64,000 bases of DNA from Lederbergia citrea (GCF_018343525.1 NZ_JAGYPH010000003.1:435486-499485); one strand, 5' to 3'. Shown: positions 16,864-26,291, numbered from the stretch's first letter. Notes: generated from the letters alone by a model not told the origin. Translations and numbers: made by a program.

Positions 16864-17400
16864 TTAATCTCGTGATGCCAGCTCTTTCAGAAATAAACCT
16901 ACCTCTTTTTTACTCTTTAAAGATATAATCGTTTTTTTACTACCAATTTTTTGAAAAGCTTGGAGACGCTGGGGCATACTCTTCTTACGTCGATAATAGG
17001 TCGTCAAGATGAACTTGATAAACGCCCAATCTATTTTTTCCTTGCAGCCTTCTCCCATATCAGGTCGGGTTCTTCCGATATTTGTGAGCCATCTTTTTAT
17101 TACGCGGTATAAGCATACGTAAAGAGGCAGCTCCAAATAGATGATCGTGTCTGCATATTTGGTACGAATATCAATTGTTCCCATATAGTTCCCTTCAATG
17201 ATCCATCGCTCTTCAAGAACGATGGCTTCTTGGGCTGCAGAAAAGGCTTCAGTCGAGGCTTCCACCCATCCTGGTGTCCAATAAAAAGTATCTAAATGGT
17301 AGACCTTGATGTCCATGGCCTGCCCTAATTTCTGGGCAAACGTCGACTTACCGACACCTGAGGATACCCCAACTACCATAATTCGTTTCACTATATTCAC
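16864..17400 (-). CDS. P-loop kinase, FlaR/adenylate kinase-like
   Basis: A 178-residue P-loop protein of the type annotated as DNA topology modulation protein (FlaR) or AAA family ATPase. The Walker A motif is GVSSGVGKST near residue 11. HLDTFYWTPGW (35-45) and a WIIEGNY segment (near 68) are group signatures, and a basic C-terminal third follows. The fold is that of small-molecule kinases, and the true substrate is unknown. It converges with the GntR gene with only 5 bases between the stops, and no terminator separates them. Confidence 0.85.
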   Translation of the reverse strand: MNIVKRIMVVGVSSGVGKSTFAQKLGQAMDIKVYHLDTFYWTPGWVEASTEAFSAAQEAIVLEERWIIEGNYMGTIDIRTKYADTIIYLELPLYVCLYRVIKRWLTNIGRTRPDMGEGCKEKIDWAFIKFILTTYYRRKKSMPQRLQAFQKIGSKKTIISLKSKKEVGLFLKELASRD

Positions 17401-17566
17401 CTCATTTCTATTTTGGAGGGGTATAAATTCGATACATATAGTTCTATATGATGAATGAGTCGTTGTGACAATGCGAATCTCCTACCATATGTGTATACTA
17501 TTATTTTCCAATAAAGTGGATTTTGCAAGATTTAGAGAAATTAGTTTATATTGATGAATGATAAAC

Positions 17567-17607
17567 AACCCCTATCGCTGGAGGATCCATCAATAAGGGT
17601 TAGCTTT
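17567..17607 (-). terminator. Terminator of the DUF2089 operon
   Basis: On the minus strand AACCCTTAT pairs with ATAGGGGTT, directly after the stop of the last gene. The T run is short (TTGTTTAT). Confidence 0.55.
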
Positions 17608-17904
17608 TCATAATTTCACAACAACCTCTGTACCATCTTTATCTTTCACTTCTACTATCTTTAAGCCTTTATATTGCCTAATCGTTTTCAAAAGTTCCTT
17701 GATGTCCCTTCGATCAATCGATCCGGGAATCCATGATTTTTCGTTTTCATCAAGATGCTCCTTGACTACTTTGCTATTAATGAGTTTCCAGAACGGTCGA
17801 GAAGAAACGATCCAACCTCCTGTACGTAATAGAAGGTAAGGCAGTGGCACGGTAAACGCGGGTTTATCCTTTAATTTCACCTTTACTTTAATCATGTGGC
17901 TCAC
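17608..17904 (-). CDS. Hypothetical protein, paralogous to the C-terminal half of its upstream neighbour
   Basis: A 98-residue protein of unknown function and last gene of a three-gene operon. Its GTG start overlaps the previous stop by four bases (GTGA). An ATG three codons later is an alternative. The pattern KVKLKDKPAFTVPLPYLLLR, then an acidic middle, then IVEVKDKDGTEVVVKL parallels RVSSEEGDKVSVNLPLRLI and IVDVESAKGEKVSVVIE in the upstream protein, so the two share one small beta-rich domain. No signal peptide or membrane segment is evident, so it is probably cytosolic or membrane-associated. Confidence 0.75.
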   Translation of the reverse strand: MSHMIKVKVKLKDKPAFTVPLPYLLLRTGGWIVSSRPFWKLINSKVVKEHLDENEKSWIPGSIDRRDIKELLKTIRQYKGLKIVEVKDKDGTEVVVKL

Positions 17905-18290
17905 TCAATGACAACTGAGACTTTTTCGCCTTTGGCACTTTCAACATCAACAATTTGACCGGATAGCTCATTTTCAATCGCTTCTAAAATAAGGTCAACG
18001 TCAATGACATCGATATCCTTTACATACTTTGCGGACTCCGGAATTGTTGCCGCAATGCTAAGTCCTGTTTTTAACGCCACTTTAATAAGTCTTAACGGTA
18101 AATTTACACTTACTTTATCACCTTCTTCAGATGATACCCGGACCCTTAACATTTTATCTAAATAGTCCGAGCTCTTAACAGAAGGAGTAACATCTTTTTC
18201 CTTCAACACGTTTATGAGTTGACTAGCTTTTTCCGAATCAATTTTTCCTTCTTCGACCAAAGTTAATATTTTTGAAATCTCTTCTTTCAT
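17901..18290 (-). CDS. SHOCT-like domain protein
   Basis: A 129-residue protein. The N-terminal 35 residues form a short helical SHOCT-like motif (ILTLVEEGKIDSEKASQLINVL), seen in many Bacillus proteins next to DUF4097 or PspC-type membrane-stress genes. The C-terminal part is the small beta-rich domain shared with the next gene. Middle gene of the operon, 14 bases after the DUF2089 gene. The C-terminal helix of the DUF2089 protein (SMLEKGEITPEEALKML) resembles its N-terminus, suggesting that all three interact or share an ancestor. Function unknown. Confidence 0.75.
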   Translation of the reverse strand: MKEEISKILTLVEEGKIDSEKASQLINVLKEKDVTPSVKSSDYLDKMLRVRVSSEEGDKVSVNLPLRLIKVALKTGLSIAATIPESAKYVKDIDVIDVDLILEAIENELSGQIVDVESAKGEKVSVVIE

Positions 18291-18304
18291 TATTAAATCC
18301 TCCT

Positions 18305-18667
18305 CTACTCTTCTTTTAACATTTTCAGTGCTTCTTCTGGGGTGATTTCCCCTTTTTCCAGCATCGAGATGACTTTACTCTCATCTGTTTCACTTTTCTT
18401 TTCGGCATATCCAAGAGCGGCAACGATATCATTGAGTTTGCCGCGCACAGTCGGATAAGAAATGCCCAATTCTTTTTCTACTTCTTTGATATTCCCGCGG
18501 CTTTTTAGGAATATTTCAATAAAATATAGCTGTTCTTTATTGAGTGAAGCTAATTTCGAAAGTTCAAATTCATTTTCAATCGTTGTATGACAATGGGTGC
18601 AATGCAATTTGGTAATCTTTAATGTTTTGCTGCACACTGGGCAAGTTGAGATGATTGGATAGGTCAT
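18305..18667 (-). CDS. DUF2089 family zinc-ribbon/HTH protein
   Basis: A 120-residue probable regulator. An N-terminal zinc ribbon (CPVC near 9-12 and CTHC near 23-26) is followed by a helix-turn-helix region (GNIKEVEKELGISYPTVRGKL) and a C-terminal SHOCT-like helix pair (EKGEITPEEALKMLKEE). DUF2089 proteins are thought to bind DNA and often precede SHOCT/YvlB-type membrane-stress genes. First gene of the operon with two small downstream proteins, so it is probably the local regulator. The ATG start has AGGGAG upstream. Confidence 0.88.
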   Translation of the reverse strand: MTYPIISTCPVCSKTLKITKLHCTHCHTTIENEFELSKLASLNKEQLYFIEIFLKSRGNIKEVEKELGISYPTVRGKLNDIVAALGYAEKKSETDESKVISMLEKGEITPEEALKMLKEE

Positions 18668-18864
18668 AACGCTCTCCCTTCTTCATGTTATTGATATCAT
18701 ATTACACATATTTAAAATTGTAAATAACATTTATTAATTAATTTCATTAAAAACTTAAATAAATTAAGTTCCCCGTTTTAAAAATTAAACTTGAATAAAA
18801 TAAAGGGTTTTAATCTTCCATAACGAATTAGATTAAAAACGATATAAAAATGAGGTCTAAAATA

Positions 18865-19377
18865 ATGAATCATTCCATTCAAATTCGCCAAATGAAAAGC
18901 GAGGACATTGAGGTCGTCTATGAAGTTTTTACTGAGCATGGTATTAACAAGCCCAAAGAGTATGTACATACATACTGGGAAGAAAACGAGAAAGGAGATC
19001 GTATCACTTTACTCGCTTTTTACAATGGCCAGTTTGCAGGAAGCCTGCATTTCCTTAAAAAATCGTCCTATCCTTATTTTTCCGAGAATAATATTCCCGA
19101 AATCAATGATTTCAATGTGATTGAACCGTTAAAAAGACTGGGTATTGGAAATCGGCTGATGGATGCCGCAGAACAAATCGCAAAAGAACAATACGGAATA
19201 GTCGGAATAGGGGTTGGCATGCACTTTTACTATGGCCCTGCTCAAAGGATTTATGCCAAAAGAGGATATATCCCAGATGGAAAAGGAGTCACTTACCACC
19301 ACCAAGAGGTCATGCCCGGAACAATGGTGTATGCAGATGATGATTTAGTTCTTTATATGACAAAGAATTTAAAGTGA
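18865..19377 (+). CDS. GNAT family N-acetyltransferase
   Basis: A 170-residue acetyl-CoA-dependent acetyltransferase. The ATG at 18865 is chosen over one at 18850 because GAGGTC precedes it at a normal distance. The acetyl-CoA binding motif A is [18 protein letters not shown], and the C-terminal part has [17 protein letters not shown]. The acceptor substrate is unknown. Single gene, 59 bases before the AIM24-type gene, possibly cotranscribed. Confidence 0.9.
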   Translation: MNHSIQIRQMKSEDIEVVYEVFTEHGINKPKEYVHTYWEENEKGDRITLLAFYNGQFAGSLHFLKKSSYPYFSENNIPEINDFNVIEPLKRLGIGNRLMDAAEQIAKEQYGIVGIGVGMHFYYGPAQRIYAKRGYIPDGKGVTYHHQEVMPGTMVYADDDLVLYMTKNLK

Positions 19378-19435
19378 GTTTGCGAAACTTTTTAGATACA
19401 CAACCCGTAGTTTAATCAAAAGGATGGTGCTCACA

Positions 19436-20224
19436 ATGAATAACCATGAAATTGACTATGAGATTATTGGCGATGATATGCAATTTGTGCAAGTGGAGCT
19501 TGACCCGAGTGAGACGGTTATAGCGGAAGCGGGCAGCCTAATGATGATGGATGATGGCATTCATATGGAAACTGTCTTCGGAGATGGTTCTTCCAGTCAA
19601 AACGGACTGGTGGGAAAACTAATGGGCGCCGGCAAACGCATGCTTACTGGGGAAAGCCTTTTTATGACGATGTTTACAAATGAAAGTAGTGGAAAAAAAC
19701 ACGTTTCATTCGCATCACCCTACCCAGGGAAAATCATTCCGTTAGATTTGAGTGAACTTGGCGGTAAAATTATTTGCCAAAAGGATGCTTTCCTCGCTGC
19801 AGCAAAAGGGGTGTCTGTCGGGATTGCGTTCCAGCGCAAACTTGGTGCAGGTTTCTTTGGTGGCGAAGGCTTCATTATGCAGAAACTTGAAGGCGATGGC
19901 ATGACCTTTGTACATGCCGGTGGCACGATCTATAAAAAAGTATTGGAACCCGGAGATGTAGTACGGATTGATACTGGCTGTCTCGTTGCGATGACGAGCG
20001 ATGTGAATTACGATATAGAGATGGTTCGTGGAGTTAAAACGGCGTTATTCGGAGGAGAAGGCCTCTTCTTCGCTACACTTCGCGGTCCCGGTACAGTTTG
20101 GATTCAATCACTGCCTTTTTCAAGACTCGCTAGCCGTGTCTTTGCAGCTATGCCTGGAGCAGGCGGTTCTAAAGATGAAGGTGGTCTTGGCGGTCTATTT
20201 AACATACTCGGTGGAGACCGATAA
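19436..20224 (+). CDS. TIGR00266/AIM24 family protein
   Basis: A 262-residue beta-solenoid-like protein of the AIM24 family (TIGR00266). Typical elements are [24 protein letters not shown]-like [15 protein letters not shown] and a glycine-rich [14 protein letters not shown], ending in [21 protein letters not shown]. The biochemical role is unknown. Bacterial members are often near stress or tellurite-type genes. The ATG at 19436 fits AAAGGATG at 10 bases. A GTG at 19424 is the alternative. Confidence 0.88.
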   Translation: MNNHEIDYEIIGDDMQFVQVELDPSETVIAEAGSLMMMDDGIHMETVFGDGSSSQNGLVGKLMGAGKRMLTGESLFMTMFTNESSGKKHVSFASPYPGKIIPLDLSELGGKIICQKDAFLAAAKGVSVGIAFQRKLGAGFFGGEGFIMQKLEGDGMTFVHAGGTIYKKVLEPGDVVRIDTGCLVAMTSDVNYDIEMVRGVKTALFGGEGLFFATLRGPGTVWIQSLPFSRLASRVFAAMPGAGGSKDEGGLGGLFNILGGDR

Positions 20225-20239
20225 TCATTGCATGAATAC

Positions 20240-20264
20240 GGCTGCATCCCCTTTGGATGCAGCC
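20240..20264. terminator. Hairpin between convergent genes
   Basis: GGCTGCATCC and GGATGCAGCC form a perfect 10-bp stem with a 5-base loop between the AIM24 gene and the leftward aldo/keto reductase. The T tract on either side is poor, so termination is likely but not certain. Confidence 0.6.
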
Positions 20265-20273
20265 AGCAAGTGT

Positions 20274-21257
20274 TTAGTATGATCCTCTAATATATTGTTT
20301 TACTTCCTCATTATAGAAATCTCTTATTTTTTGCGTCTCTTCTAGTGAAAAAGATTTTACAGAGGCTGATGCTAAATTCTCTCTTACTTGCTTTTCCGTT
20401 TTGAATCCTGGAATGACACAAGTTACTTCTTTTTGATCCAAAATCCATCTTAGCGCTGCCTTCGCCATTGATTCCCTATCATTAGCAATCCAGGATAGCT
20501 GATCAGCCAACTCAACTCCCTTGGCAAAACCTAGTCCTGCAAAGGTTTCTCCAACATTAAACGCTTCACCATTTTCATTAAAATGGCGGTGATCATCTTT
20601 TTCAAAAGTATAGTCTTTCGTAAATTTCCCCGTTAACAGGCCGCTTGCCAATGGTAATCTTACAAGGATACCGACTCCATTTTCCTGTGCCTTTGGAAGT
20701 AATTCCTCTAAAGGTTTTTGCCTGAACATATTAAAAATCACCTGAAGGCTTTTTACATTAGAGTGCTCTAAGCAGATTAAACCTTCTTCAACTGTCTCTA
20801 CACTCACTCCGTAATGACGGATTTTGCCTTCTCGCTGGAGACGATCCAGCACCGCGAAAACTTCTCCATCTTTGAGGATTTCAGTAGCCGGACAGTGAAT
20901 TTGATATAAATCTATCGATTCACGATTTAAGCGCTTTAAACTCGCTTCACAATACGCACTTACCGTTTCATAAGAATATGTATCTTTGTTATGTATATCT
21001 CCCATCCTACAAAACTTTGTGGCAATGTGAATGTCGTCTTCCTTGCCCTTCGTTGCTTTTGCCAATAATTCTTCACTATGTCCATCGCCATAAACGTCAG
21101 CCGTATCAAAGAAGTTGACGCCATTTTCGATAGCATATTGAAGCCCTTTTAATGATTCCTCATCACTCACATTTCCCCAAGCCCCACCGATTGCCCAAGT
21201 TCCAAAGCTTACTTCGCTTACTTTAATGCCTGTGTTTCCCAATGGACGATAATTCAT
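20274..21257 (-). CDS. Aldo/keto reductase
   Basis: A 327-residue NADPH-dependent reductase with a full tetrad: Asp51, Tyr56 (ADVYGDGHSE), Lys81 (IATKFCRMG) and His121 (LYQIHCPAT). The open frame continues 144 codons upstream, but those belong to a decayed chemoreceptor gene. The true start is the ATG at 21257 (MNYRPLGNTG), with GAAAGGGG upstream at 11 bases. It resembles the reductase at 9.2 kb only at family level. Substrate unknown. Confidence 0.92.
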   Translation of the reverse strand: MNYRPLGNTGIKVSEVSFGTWAIGGAWGNVSDEESLKGLQYAIENGVNFFDTADVYGDGHSEELLAKATKGKEDDIHIATKFCRMGDIHNKDTYSYETVSAYCEASLKRLNRESIDLYQIHCPATEILKDGEVFAVLDRLQREGKIRHYGVSVETVEEGLICLEHSNVKSLQVIFNMFRQKPLEELLPKAQENGVGILVRLPLASGLLTGKFTKDYTFEKDDHRHFNENGEAFNVGETFAGLGFAKGVELADQLSWIANDRESMAKAALRWILDQKEVTCVIPGFKTEKQVRENLASASVKSFSLEETQKIRDFYNEEVKQYIRGSY

Positions 21258-21289
21258 GATTATAATGCCCCTTTCATTTAATAAGGTCT

Positions 21290-21967
21290 TTAAACCTGGA
21301 ATTGTTTGATAAGATCTTGTAATTCCATTGCCCTTTGGCTCAGCACTTCTGAGGAAGCAGTAATTTCTTCCATTGACTTGCGCCGTGCTGGCCTGCTCTT
21401 GATTCATTTCTACAAGTTCGTCTATAAACCCTTCTATCTCCTCGATTTTTTGCCGAGAGGTTTTAATGATTTCACTTGCGCTCTTTACATCGAACTGTCT
21501 GGAAAGAGTAAGAACTTCGTTATGTATTTTTAAATATCCATCCCACTCCATCCGAAAATCTTTATATATGGCATTTTCTTCCTCTGATGTAAGCGTTGTT
21601 TCATGATGTCCAAACAACTCCTGTGAGCGAGAAAAATTTGTATCTAATCGCCCTTCAAAGTAATCCATTTCTCCTATTGTTTGATGCAAAAAACAATTGA
21701 AACGCTACCACCTGTTCTATAAGGAATCTCATTTCACCAATTGTTTCTATTAATGGTAGCCAACCTTCTTCAACTTCAGCGGACTTCTTATTCATTTCTT
21801 TCATTCCGAAATGCATGTACGAGCTGGAGCCTGCAATCAAAATAAAAATAATTACAAAAACAGTGAAAATTTTACCTCCAACTTCTTTGTAGCTGATTGA
21901 AAATATCCCTTGATACCGTTAACATTTCTCTCTCTATTAATTAACTTGCTTAAGAATCTTTTCATCG
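21290..21967 (-). pseudogene. Methyl-accepting chemotaxis protein remnant with internal deletion
   Basis: Read leftward from ATG 21967 (MKRFLSKLINRER), the sequence shifts frame into GGKIFTVFVIIFILIAGSSSY, a membrane segment starting a four-helix-bundle sensor domain. It shifts again near 21660-21690 and continues as TIGEMDYFEGRLD through MNQEQAST. It then joins, in another frame, to MEEITASSEVLSQRAMELQ and DLIKQFQV with a stop at 21290, which is the canonical extreme C-terminus of a chemoreceptor. The second membrane segment, HAMP, methylation helices and signalling tip (about 350 residues) are missing. Both ends of one receptor gene are therefore preserved around a large internal deletion, with at least two further frameshifts. 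Confidence 0.8.
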
Positions 21968-22010
21968 TTTCCCCATCGGCTATTTCTATACTCTTTCAGT
22001 AGACGAGCTT

Positions 22011-23033
22011 CTAAAATCCCTTACTACTCCCGCATGAGTCCCTAACTATTAATTCGGAATCAATAAAAACAGGATTCAACAATGTCTTTCCATGAATAAG
22101 ATCATTTAACATAGATGCAGCTAACTTCCCTAACTTTTCTTTATCTTGTTTGACTGTTGTAAGTTTCGGATGACTATATTGACAAGCCTCGATGTCGTCA
22201 CACCCAATTAGACGAATGTCCTCAGGAACTTTTAATCCGCTTTCATTTATTGCTCTCAATGCGCCAAAAGCCATCATATCCGATGTTGCAAAAACAGCTT
22301 GTGGATAAGGCTCCTTTTGAAGGATTTGCTTCATCGCAGCATATCCGCTTTCTTCATGAAAATCTCCATACTGAATCCAATCTTTATTTAACTCCAAGCC
22401 AAGCTGATTCATCGCTTCTAAAAATCCTTTTTCACGTAACATCGCAATTGCCGAATCACGTTTTCCACCAATAAATCCAATGTTTCTTACAGAATGCATG
22501 TATAGGTGTTGAATTACTTTCCTGGATAAATTTATATTATCGGTCATAACAAAGCTTGAACTAGGTCCATTTAACTCCAAGTCAATTCCAATACAAGGAA
22601 TATTCTTTTCTACCAATTCATAAATTGCGTCCTCGATTTCTTCACCGGCGATAATTAAACAGCCATCCACATGGAAATGTCTGCATCTTGCGAGATAACT
22701 GCCTTGGCCTTGATAAAATTGCTCATTTGAAAACATAATGATATCGTAGCCTAAATGTCCAATTGACTTTTTAAACGATGTAATGACCTCGTTAAAAAAG
22801 GGATGTGTAAAGTCGACATTTACCTTACCTGCATAAATTAACCCAATTAAATTTGATTTCTTGGTAGCCAGCGATTTAGCCGAAAAAGTTGGTTGATAAC
22901 CCGTTTCCTCGATGACTTTATTTACTTTTTCTTTTGTTTTATTACTGATGCTACCGGAGTTATTCATTATTTTAGAAACAGTCGACGGGGAAACTCCGGC
23001 CATTTTGGCGATATCTTTGATCGTATAATTCAT
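22011..23033 (-). CDS. LacI family transcriptional regulator
   Basis: A 340-residue repressor. The LacI helix-turn-helix and hinge are at the N-terminus (TIKDIAKMAGVSPSTVSKIM, KVNKVIEETGYQPT). The periplasmic-binding-protein-like sugar-sensing domain fills 60-335 (ATSDMMAFGALRAINESGL, IRLIGCDDIE). It lies directly downstream of a sugar ABC importer operon, separated by a terminator. Two perfect GAAACCGGTTTC palindromes precede the importer's first gene and are the probable binding sites. The inducer is unknown. Confidence 0.93.
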   Translation of the reverse strand: MNYTIKDIAKMAGVSPSTVSKIMNNSGSISNKTKEKVNKVIEETGYQPTFSAKSLATKKSNLIGLIYAGKVNVDFTHPFFNEVITSFKKSIGHLGYDIIMFSNEQFYQGQGSYLARCRHFHVDGCLIIAGEEIEDAIYELVEKNIPCIGIDLELNGPSSSFVMTDNINLSRKVIQHLYMHSVRNIGFIGGKRDSAIAMLREKGFLEAMNQLGLELNKDWIQYGDFHEESGYAAMKQILQKEPYPQAVFATSDMMAFGALRAINESGLKVPEDIRLIGCDDIEACQYSHPKLTTVKQDKEKLGKLAASMLNDLIHGKTLLNPVFIDSELIVRDSCGSSKGF

Positions 23034-23090
23034 CGCAACCCCTCCCCTCCTGTATATGCTGATAACTTCTATTCTTATAGTCTCGCAATA

Positions 23091-23120
23091 AAGTCAGGTG
23101 GGATTCTTACCCCACCTGTT
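23091..23120 (-). terminator. Terminator between permease and lacI-type gene
   Basis: CAGGTGGG and CCCACCTG form a perfect 8-bp stem (23095-23118), flanked on the minus strand by AAGTC and GACTTTATT. It ends the ABC importer operon just before the regulator's promoter region. Confidence 0.7.
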
Positions 23121-23143
23121 AAGACTTTTTAAAAACAACTAAA

Positions 23144-23986
23144 TTATTTTACAGAACCATCTGTAATACTCGAAATAAATAACCGATTGAAAAACAAGAA
23201 GATGATTATTAATGGTACAGTTGCCCAGAAAACACCTGATAATATCATTCCAAAGTCAATATTATGAGTATTACTTAGTGATGCTAAAGCAACTTGGATT
23301 GTATACATTTCCGGATCCCTTAATACTGTAAACTGCCATAGGAATTCTCCCCAGACTGCAGTAAAGACAATAATACCCAATGTAGCAAAAGCCGGCAAAA
23401 TAATCGGCAGAACAATACTCCGGTATATTCTAAAGTTTGAGCATCCATCCAATTTAGCCGCTTCAATCAGTTCGTCAGGTACTGAGTCACTTACATATTG
23501 TCTCATTAAGAAAATACCTAGTGGATTTAAAAAGAATAAAATCATTACACCTTGTAATGTATCTAGCAAACCAGCTTTAGCAATTAAGTAGTATTGAGGA
23601 ATTAATCCTAATTGCGGTGGTATAACCATTGTTAATAAAATAGCTAGGAATAACACGTTTTTACCAGGGAACTTAAATTTCGCAAAAGCAAACCCAGCTA
23701 GTGAACTGATAAATAATACAACTAGTGTAACTGTTGCACACACAATAAAGGTGTTCCACATCGCATGAAAGAAATCAATTTGATTTAATACCTTCTGAAA
23801 GTTATCTACCAATAAATTCCCAGGTGTAACCGTTGGAGGAATGGAGTTATAGGCAGAACTCGGGCGTGAAGCCATCACAAACATCCAATAAAATGGAAAC
23901 AAGGATAGCAGTGATGCAATGCCTAAAAATGAGTAAATAAGGATTTTTCCAAATGACAGTCTCTTCATTTCAGCTGCTCTACTCAT
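23144..23986 (-). CDS. Carbohydrate ABC transporter permease (MalG type)
   Basis: A 280-residue CUT1-family inner permease with six hydrophobic segments. The EAA loop reads ELIEAAKLDGCSNFRIYRSIVLP (near 180-202) and docks to the ATPase. It starts with an ATGA overlap on the upstream permease gene, so the two subunits are coupled. No ATPase gene is in the operon. Such importers commonly use a shared MsmX-type ATPase encoded elsewhere. Confidence 0.93.
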   Translation of the reverse strand: MSRAAEMKRLSFGKILIYSFLGIASLLSLFPFYWMFVMASRPSSAYNSIPPTVTPGNLLVDNFQKVLNQIDFFHAMWNTFIVCATVTLVVLFISSLAGFAFAKFKFPGKNVLFLAILLTMVIPPQLGLIPQYYLIAKAGLLDTLQGVMILFFLNPLGIFLMRQYVSDSVPDELIEAAKLDGCSNFRIYRSIVLPIILPAFATLGIIVFTAVWGEFLWQFTVLRDPEMYTIQVALASLSNTHNIDFGMILSGVFWATVPLIIIFLFFNRLFISSITDGSVK

Positions 23987-24927
23987 CCATTTGCACCTCT
24001 TTTCTTTCTGCCGATCCCTGATGTCAACAGTGTATTAATAGAAGCGAAAACGACGATGATAAACAATAAGATGATCGCTGTAGCAGAGGCTGTACCAAAT
24101 GATTGTAATTTAAAAGCATCACGATATAAATACATAACTACAGTCATTGCTTCATCTCTTGTAAAGGCGCCTGCCCCTAGGAATACGGTTGGTTCAGCAA
24201 ATAGCTGTAATGCTCCAACTGTTGAGAAGAAAACGGTTAGGATGATAAATGGCTTTAGCAAAGGCAATGTAATGTGGAGTAGCTGCTGAAATTTGTTTGC
24301 TCCGTCAATTGTTGCAGCTTCATAAAGGTCATTCGAAATACTCTGGATACCTGCAAGATATATGATTGTATTGTATCCGACCCATCTCCAAAACACCATA
24401 ATGGAAATGGCAATTTTCGTACCCCACTCTGATGTTCCCCAATTTACTGGATCAAATCCAAATACACCTAATACGTAATTCGCCAACGATGTTTCATGAT
24501 TACTAAATAACACACTGAAAATAAGAGCTACTGCAACCATTGACGTAATATACGGCATAAAGATGGTAACTCTGAAGAAATTTCTAAAACGCAGAAACGA
24601 TAGGTTTAATAAAAAAGCAAGAATAATACCTATGACTAATTGTGGTGCTGTTCCCATTAACCCAATAATAATTGTATTATAAACCGATTTCCAAAAAAGC
24701 GGGTCTGTCAGGACTACCTTAAAATTATCCAATCCGACAAAAACCATAGGGTTTAAACCGTTCCATTTTTGAAATGCTAAAAACATACTAAATATAGCTG
24801 GATACAAACCGATCACGGCGAAAATAATGAAAAAAGGTGCAATATACAAATACCCTGATATCATATCTTTCTTTTCTTCTGAAATAAACCTCTTGTTTAT
24901 CTTCTCGGATTTATTTAACGAAACCAT
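23983..24927 (-). CDS. Carbohydrate ABC transporter permease (MalF type)
   Basis: A 314-residue CUT1 permease with six hydrophobic segments. The EAA motif is DLYEAATIDGANKFQQLLHITLP near 215-235. The ATG at 24927 is preferred to the GTG at 24933 because GGGGGAG lies 5 bases upstream. It is the second gene of the importer operon, 74 bases after the binding protein. The gap contains a strong hairpin that may lower expression of the permeases relative to the binding protein. Confidence 0.92.
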   Translation of the reverse strand: MVSLNKSEKINKRFISEEKKDMISGYLYIAPFFIIFAVIGLYPAIFSMFLAFQKWNGLNPMVFVGLDNFKVVLTDPLFWKSVYNTIIIGLMGTAPQLVIGIILAFLLNLSFLRFRNFFRVTIFMPYITSMVAVALIFSVLFSNHETSLANYVLGVFGFDPVNWGTSEWGTKIAISIMVFWRWVGYNTIIYLAGIQSISNDLYEAATIDGANKFQQLLHITLPLLKPFIILTVFFSTVGALQLFAEPTVFLGAGAFTRDEAMTVVMYLYRDAFKLQSFGTASATAIILLFIIVVFASINTLLTSGIGRKKRGANG

Positions 24928-24956
24928 TTTCACTCCCCCGTTTCACTTGAAAGTAA

Positions 24957-24983
24957 GATATGGTGCCCTGGGGACACCATATC
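24957..24983 (-). promoter_or_regulatory. Intercistronic hairpin after the sugar-binding protein gene
   Basis: GATATGGTG and CACCATATC form a perfect 9-bp stem with a 9-base loop. No T run follows, so it is more likely an mRNA stabiliser or processing barrier than a terminator. The placement between binding protein and permease genes is common in ABC importer operons. Confidence 0.65.
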
Positions 24984-25001
24984 TCAAGATTGCTTTGGAA
25001 A

Positions 25002-26291
25002 TTAACGACTAATTAAGTCTTTAGAGCGTTTTACGGCTGCTTTCCATTCTTTCTCTGGATCTTTGCCATCTCTAACGTTATGAAGAGCATTCACCACTTC
25101 TTGGTGTACAGGGAAGTATTTTTCTCCTTTATAGACCGCACCAGTAATATCTTGTGCCGCAGCGGCAAACACAGAAGACGAAACTTGGCCACCGAAGAAC
25201 TCATCTTCATTGGTTTTAAATTCTTCCATTTCATAAACAGAGTGAGCAGATGGGAATAATCCTTTTGCTTCGAATGATTTCAATTGATTCTCAGGAGATA
25301 CCAACCATTCAACAAAGTCATATGCTGCTTGGGCATTCTTTGTTTCATTTGGAATCGCGATATAAGATCCACCCCAGTTTGCAGCAAATTCCTTAGGAAG
25401 CGTAGCTACTTTCCACTTGCCAACTGCATCCGGAGCATTTCCTTCCATCCATCCTTTTAACCAACCAGCACCTAACTCAGCCGCGAATTCACCTTTATTA
25501 ACAGCGTTCGCCCATTCAGGAGTCCACATTTCAAATTTCCCAACAATTCCTTGCTTGTACAAATCTACAGCATAGTCATATGCCTTTTTAACTGAATTTC
25601 CTTCTTTTTCAAGCAATAGCTCGCCATCGGAATTTAAATACGTATCTACCGACGCATCCAAGTAGGCTCTATACGCCATTTCAATGCTGTCCACAAATGG
25701 CTTCCCAGTCTTCTCTTTCACTTGCAAACCAGCTTTTAGAAATTCTTCAGGTGAGTTGATTAATGCCTCAACCTCTGCAGGCTCAGTTGGTAATCCTGCT
25801 TCTTCAAAAATATCGGTCCGATAATAAAGTGCTTTTGGACCAATGTCCGTAGGCATTCCGAATAAGAAGTCACCTTCAGCATTCTCGCCGCCTGCCCATT
25901 TCCAATCCAGGTATTCACCTTGGACATCCTTCGCTCCAAGATCGTATAGATTTTCAAAGCGGTCTTTAGCAGCTTTAAAACGATCAAACTGATCTAGTTC
26001 TAACATTGCCAGATCCGGCGCACCGCTTCCAGCAGATAATGCCGTGAATAATGCGTCGTGATGTTCAGCAGTTTCAGAAGCCTTTACTTTAACTATTACA
26101 TTAGGATTTTCTTTTTCATATTCTTTTGCCAATTCTTCATAGTTAGTTGCGCCAAATGTCCAAAAATTCAAAGTAATTTTTTCATCTTTTCCACTTCCGC
26201 CACTTTCTTTTTTACTTGTTCCACATGCAGCCAGTGAAAACGATAGAAGCAGAGTCAAAGCAATTATTATCCCTTTTTTAAAACTCTTCAT
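25002..26291 (-). CDS. Sugar ABC transporter substrate-binding lipoprotein
   Basis: A 429-residue extracellular CUT1-type binding protein. The lipoprotein signal peptide is MKSFKKGIIIALTLLLSFSL with lipobox LAAC (Cys near 23), followed by a Ser/Gly/Glu linker. The SBP_bac_1 fold follows (NFWTFGATNYEELAKEYEKE, FAAELGAGWLKGWM, YIAIPNETKNAQAAYDFVEWL). First gene of the three-gene importer operon under the LacI-type operators. The sugar cannot be named from sequence. Confidence 0.93.
   Translation of the reverse strand: MKSFKKGIIIALTLLLSFSLAACGTSKKESGGSGKDEKITLNFWTFGATNYEELAKEYEKENPNVIVKVKASETAEHHDALFTALSAGSGAPDLAMLELDQFDRFKAAKDRFENLYDLGAKDVQGEYLDWKWAGGENAEGDFLFGMPTDIGPKALYYRTDIFEEAGLPTEPAEVEALINSPEEFLKAGLQVKEKTGKPFVDSIEMAYRAYLDASVDTYLNSDGELLLEKEGNSVKKAYDYAVDLYKQGIVGKFEMWTPEWANAVNKGEFAAELGAGWLKGWMEGNAPDAVGKWKVATLPKEFAANWGGSYIAIPNETKNAQAAYDFVEWLVSPENQLKSFEAKGLFPSAHSVYEMEEFKTNEDEFFGGQVSSSVFAAAAQDITGAVYKGEKYFPVHQEVVNALHNVRDGKDPEKEWKAAVKRSKDLISR

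Noticed and set aside
20274..21689. A single 471-residue chemoreceptor-reductase fusion protein
   Set aside because: The first 144 codons are out-of-frame chemoreceptor debris. The reductase has its own start with a ribosome site at 21257.
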